Origin: Piper betle
Lineage: Eukaryota > Streptophyta > Magnoliopsida > Piperales > Piperaceae
DNA length: 64,000 nucleotides
Direction of reading: 5' to 3'
Assembly (NCBI GenBank): GCA_033002965.1
Contig: JAURVB010014795.1
Location: 97,980 to 161,979, forward strand
In this document: positions 59,714-64,000 of the stretch, piece by piece
Numbering within the stretch: the stretch's first letter is position 1
Layout: each line of letters opens with the position of its first letter
Position numbers and translations under genes: made by a program
Notes under the pieces: generated by a model
Told to the model about the DNA's origin: nothing
Databases searched by the model: none
The model's input: only the letters and a program-made list of their open reading frames with translations

Positions 59714-60851
59714 TTTTTTAGTTTTCCAGTAAGATGTGAGACAAGAGAAAAATCGATTTGCATGTACCATGAGCGGGTGTACGTGCCAGTCAAAGCGGGT
59801 TCTAGATTGGTGAGCGGGCCGTTCTATTCCCGAGGGTTCCTGATAACTTCACATTTTGAGTTCCTCTAACCTAGAGAAGTGTGGAGGAATATGGGTTATA
59901 TGATGCAATGCATGTCTAGACATGTGGATTCAAAGGGTAATGAAGGCACCTTCCTGAGAATACTTGGCCTATGTGCTTAAGGCAGCGTGAGATAGTATGA
60001 AAATACGGAGGCATAAGACAAGTCACAATGAGACATTGTTCAAGTCGAGGCTTACAATGCCTGATTAGTGGCTTTATGAGTGATTCTAATGCAATATACT
60101 ATATGATGGGTTTCATTTAACATGAGAGTCATCTCTCATGTGTCAGTTTAATTTTTAGTTATTTCTGGACCGGTAACATTCATTACTGACTTTTTCGTAA
60201 TATAAATGCAGGTGAGAATCTGAATCACTGAGCGTTGCGCAACCACGGAGGAGCAACAATGTAACATGCACACATGTATCTGTCGAGAATGAGTCAGAAT
60301 GTGATGTGATGAACTGTTGTGTATCATTGTGAATAAAATGTTATAATATTTTATTGCAGGAAATGTTGTGTGAAATTAATGATATGATCTGTGTGATGGT
60401 TTATATGCATAAAATTGAACAAGATGAGCTATTAGGGTCAAGGCCTAACTCAGAAGATAAAAATGATTATGATGTAAATATTGTGTGAAAAATACAATGT
60501 TTAAACAATATTTTATGTTTTGTATTGTTTTATAATATATTATTTGTTGTTGACAGGGTGGTCCCTATTATACTTTTAGGGGAGACTATGTCTGTTTTAT
60601 TTAGAAAAATGTTGCTTTTCGGACTTTCAATGCATTGTTTTGTTTTGAATGCAGATTGTATATCATATCATTCATTTAGAATGATGTTAAAGCCTAAACA
60701 TCTCATCCATGCATTGAGTATTGCATCACCATCTTAAGACGTTGAGGGTAGATCCAAGTTAACTTTATTGAATTAAGTAGATTACTGAACGGTTCTATCG
60801 CTGATAGCATTCCCAGTTCAACTCACAAGTGAGCCGAATGGGGGTGTTACA
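58042..60851 (+). mobile_element. Solo LTR, copy C (~2.8 kb)
   Basis: Starts TGTAAAACC and ends GGGGTGTTACA. Flanks CTTTA and CTTCA form a 5-bp duplication with one mismatch. It is homologous to copies A and B, but with far fewer CpG sites in the block matching the GC-rich part of A, so it looks older. Its (TA)n tract (about 59672-59710) is expanded compared with A and B. No internal domain adjoins. Confidence 0.85.
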
Positions 60852-61120
60852 CTTCATCTACATTATCAAACCACTAGATGGTGCCCTCGAGGTCTGTGCC
60901 TCCTATGAATAGTTTACCTCTATTTTTCATTTAGTGATCCGCATCCCATTTCTCCTTGGGTTAGGCCTCGGTCTCATGAGCTTCTAAGCTCTCATCCCTC
61001 TCAAAATGTCTCTATCGGAAAATACTTCTTTTTCATTGGTAGGAATACTCGAAATGGGTATCCCTATAGGTATCCATGGTGGTAGAATAACATAGTGCCC
61101 GATTGATAGAGGCACTAGAG

Positions 61121-61704
61121 TTAGGGTTGCTAATTGAGCGAGCCAGCTCGTGAGCATTTAGCATTCGGCTCGGCTTGACTCGACTCGAAACTTGACATTT
61201 AAATACTCGAGCTCGGAACTCGAATCTTACGAGCCGAGCTTGAGCAAGGTTGTGTTCGACTCGACTCGACTCGGATTGTATCACTCGAACTCGACTCGAC
61301 AAAATAATATAATAATATAGTCTTTATATTATATTTTATTTATATATATATATGAAATATAATAACAAAGAAGCAAGATAGTTGAGATGACAAATATTCA
61401 CCTTGATGACTTCAAGGTTGTGGGTTCAAACCACAACGGCCTCACTTTTTTTTAAAGTGAGGTACTTTTGACTTTTAATCGAGCTGATTTCGAGCTAACG
61501 AACGAGCTGGCGAACAAGTTCACAAAAATTAAACAGTTTAAGTATATTCGAGCTCGAACACATACAAAAGTATTCGAGTCAAACTCGAGCATGTATGTCC
61601 AAAACTCGTTCAATCTCGAGTCGAGTTTGAACGAGTTTCGAACTATTCGAGCCGAGTTCGAGTACATGTTCAGCTCGGCTCGCTCGCTCAATTAGCACCC
61701 CTAA
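61121..61704. mobile_element. Fold-back MITE with exact 6-bp target duplication
   Basis: The 584-bp element starts TTAGGGTTGCTAATTGAGC and ends CTCAATTAGCACCCCTAA. Flanks are CTAGAG on both sides, exact. The interior is rich in CTCGACTCGA/GAGCTCGA words on both strands. It carries a tRNA-like B-box patch near 61424. It lies in a retrotransposon remnant. Confidence 0.8.
61379..61446 (+). repeat. tRNA-like (SINE-derived) patch with A-box and B-box words
   Basis: TAGTTGAGATG resembles an A box, and GGGTTCAAACC, about 45 bp later, resembles a B box, followed by CTCAC and a T-run. This is the layout of a tRNA-derived SINE head. It does not fold as a full tRNA by eye. Confidence 0.35.
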
Positions 61705-62215
61705 CTAGAGTAGTTGGAGGTGGAGCTCTAAAGTTTTTTTGTGGCGTATCTGTTCCAATTTGTCCCTTCTCTATACTGGTCATAGTTATTGTTATATCCC
61801 TAATTGTATCCAAAATCTGCCCATATCCTGTCTTATCTGTAGCTGCTCCTCCCTAAGCATCTAATCTCCTCATCACAAGGATCTATCATCACACCACTGG
61901 GCGGTGTGGGGTACTGCCGGGAACGTACCTGGTGTAGTCTCCTTAAAAATCTAGATGTCTCGCGTGATCCTGCCATACTAATCTGTGTTACTAGTTTGTC
62001 ATTGAGGCCTGCACTAACGTGCAAAGTTGTACTATACACATTAGTCATAAATTATACCACTGAGCATGTCAATTTGAACTTATATATGAAATCATAAAGA
62101 AATACTAAACATAAAGTGTACATGCCTGCATAAATTATAAATCAATCCATAAAGGTTCGCTGCTAACATAATATAATATCACACACATATTTTTACACCT
62201 TAATTGATTATGATT

Positions 62216-62229
62216 TGGCTTTGATACTA
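62216..62229 (-). other. Primer-binding site (initiator-Met type)
   Basis: The minus strand reads TAGTATCAAAGCCA, two bases off TGGTATCAGAGCCA, a few bases inside the LTR edge at 62234. This orients the retrotransposon on the minus strand. Confidence 0.6.
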
Positions 62230-62233
62230 TAAT

Positions 62234-63623
62234 TGTAAAATTCTAATTTAGTTCAAATGCGAACCAAATCAAACCATTAAATTATTGAATTTTATTCATG
62301 AACATTTAATATGGAAAACAAACTTCGGCCTAGATCCTAACCACTCAACGTATTATAAGATAACAAGCTTGAGCGTGAGACATCTACATGCACATATAAC
62401 AACAAATGAATCATCCTAAATACTTGAACATAATAAGTAGGTTGAGTTCATACAAATAAAATATCATAAATAAATTGAAGTTATAAGGGAAACCAAATTT
62501 TGAAAAAAATCTAGCAGAGTAGCCTATGTAACGGGGAAGCTTGGGATAACCAAAAAGAAAAAAAGGACAGTTGGAAGAAAGCTCTTCACATACACAACCT
62601 GTGTTTATAATAGCAAATAAAATTATTAATCATAGTTACAACACAGATATTCTTTAAGTGAAGAAAGCATGGTCATTTAAGCCATCGCCTCTTATTTAGC
62701 ATTCCCTATAAATCCTTCTCCTCCACAAACAAAATCTATAAGCTCCTCCGATCTATAACTTTTAGCTCTTTTATACCTACACATGTAACATAGTGTGTGC
62801 ATATCTAATATTTATACCTTAGTTCCTAGACTCTGAGATTTACAAAGTACCTATAAAACTAATTAGACTTATGTACCTCAAAGTATTATGCTTGCAAAAT
62901 AACCTAAAATACAATTATGAATAAACAAAAAAGATTCACAAATGACATCACATATATATGCCCAATTGGGCTTAATACATACATAATTCAACAAGCACAA
63001 AGCCACGTACAAGCTTGTCAAAGAATAATAAAGTACATATCACAACCAAAATCAATATCACATGAATATTACATATGACAATATATTATTCTCGAGTCCA
63101 TGTGATCCTCCGTCTATGCTAGCCACCTCCAAGACTATTTACTTATATAATATAATAAAAATTTATTATTAATCAGGTAATTACTTGCCCTAAATAACTA
63201 AGAGGAAACATATCAAACTGACATATAAATACTAATATCTATGAAAAAATAGTAAAACTACAAGAATTCCTCATCATGGCTGCTACAAAGAACGACACGC
63301 TAAGCATTCTCACGTATCATAAAATAACTCTGACATGCCAAGTATGACATTGATGTTATAAACATAACAACATATCATGACTTTTTCACATTATCCTTAT
63401 TATACCCGCCACTATACTTGCATAACTCAGAATCAAATATCACAAATTTTGGTGATGCACGTGTTAGATAAGTATTTAAAACCTTTAATGTTAAGATCAA
63501 TTGAGTCAAATTTTATAACTCCCGTATGTAATAAACCATAAATTATGTTAATGTAATGTAGTTAATGTATAATCAATATGTAGTTGTAAATTTATTAGAT
63601 GTAATATAAATATAAATAAATAA

Positions 63624-63669
<46 letters not shown>

Positions 63670-64000
63670 AAGGCTACAATGCGCTGCGGCCTTTTGCAGT
63701 ACATGGCCCATAGGCCGTTGGATGAAAATCCAACAGCCTATAGCCCCCATTTTGCGACCCGCCAACCCGGCCGACCCGGCTGACCCAGCCTCCTGCCCGC
63801 CAACCCCTGCCGCCCGTCCGACCCCACCCGCCGCCATACGACCGAGCCCTTACCGCGACCAAAGCCGCCCGCCACCCCGCTCGCGACTTCCCCGGCATGG
63901 CCCGCCCTCCTTACCCCGCCACCGCCCCGCGACGGACCACCTCTGCCATCCAGCCGTGGCCCACCCACCCCTCCGCTGCAGCCCCCCAAAGGTATATTCC
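62234..64000 (-). mobile_element. 5' LTR of a minus-strand retrotransposon, running off the window
   Basis: The LTR's inner edge is at 62234 (plus strand TGTAAAATTC, so the minus strand ends TTACA), next to the primer-binding site. Order of features going right resembles solo LTR B: a CCGTCTATGCTAGCC block near 63110 (CCGTCTAGGCTGGC in B), a (TA)n tract at about 63629-63662, then a GC-rich block from about 63680. It is probably a diverged relative of the A/B/C family. The outer end is not in the window. Confidence 0.5.
63705..63746. other. Perfectly placed hairpin, 19-nt arms, 4-nt loop
   Basis: Arms 63705-63723 (GGCCCATAGGCCGTTGGAT) and 63728-63746 (ATCCAACAGCCTATAGCCC) pair with three mismatches around the loop GAAA. 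It lies at the start of the GC-rich block of the right-edge element. Confidence 0.6.

Larger units (their letters stand above)
60852..62233 (-). mobile_element. Internal (gag-side) remnant of an LTR retrotransposon
   Basis: Lies downstream, on the minus strand, of the LTR and primer-binding site at 62216-64000. The minus strand gives broken open stretches (about 61833-62048, with SRETSRFLRRLHQ), and near 60880 a GGTDLEG-type block resembling Ty3/Gypsy gag. It is interrupted by the MITE at 61121-61704 and cut by solo LTR C. Domain identity is tentative. Confidence 0.45.

Noticed and set aside
61424..61434. tRNA gene suggested by GGGTTCAAACC
   Set aside because: No complete cloverleaf or acceptor stem by eye; better explained as a SINE-derived fragment.

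Overview
This window is nuclear DNA from a flowering plant. It holds long, AT-rich, intron-bearing genes of plant families (PIEZO, MFAP1, NEMP, DUF247, CHCH, MSRB, PP2C35, AP5M) separated by decayed transposons, Au-like SINEs, MITEs and solo LTRs. First exons and 5' UTRs are sharply GC-rich against AT-rich introns, clearest in MSRB. That pattern leans weakly towards a non-grass monocot; the species cannot be fixed from sequence alone.

Layout. 1-16192: first seven coding exons of PIEZO on the minus strand, with long repeat-filled introns; the gene runs off the left edge. 16193-26434: intergenic, with a decayed HIR (SPFH family) pseudogene at 19690-21054 and a ~2.95 kb solo LTR (copy A). 26435-37188: MFAP1 (+), NEMP (+) and a DUF247 gene (-), the last two convergent. 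37189-40146: AT-rich DNA with a ~1.4 kb fold-back element ending just before the next gene. 40147-41379: a small twin-CX9C protein (+), COA4-like. 42240-43090: an unclassified repeat with a strikingly G-rich core. 43339-57369: three minus-strand genes, MSRB, PP2C35 and AP5M. 58042-64000: solo LTR copy C, a MITE, and part of another LTR retrotransposon running off the right edge.

The genes are unrelated housekeeping functions: mechanosensing, splicing, nuclear envelope, mitochondrial assembly, methionine repair, phosphatase signalling and endosomal sorting. They do not form a pathway.

The most notable points are these. (1) MFAP1, NEMP (twice) and DUF247 are each broken by single missing bases beside or in short homopolymers although the protein is conserved on both sides, which looks like consensus error. 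(2) AP5M shows broader decay: two in-frame stops, three indels, a solo LTR filling intron 1 and a ~2.2 kb diverged minisatellite in intron 2. (3) The LTR inside AP5M and a second copy upstream lie head-to-head around its first exon and promoter. (4) MSRB has Ser where the catalytic Cys should be. (5) NEMP appears to need two GC-AG introns. I found no CRISPR array, defence island or clearly new multigene system.
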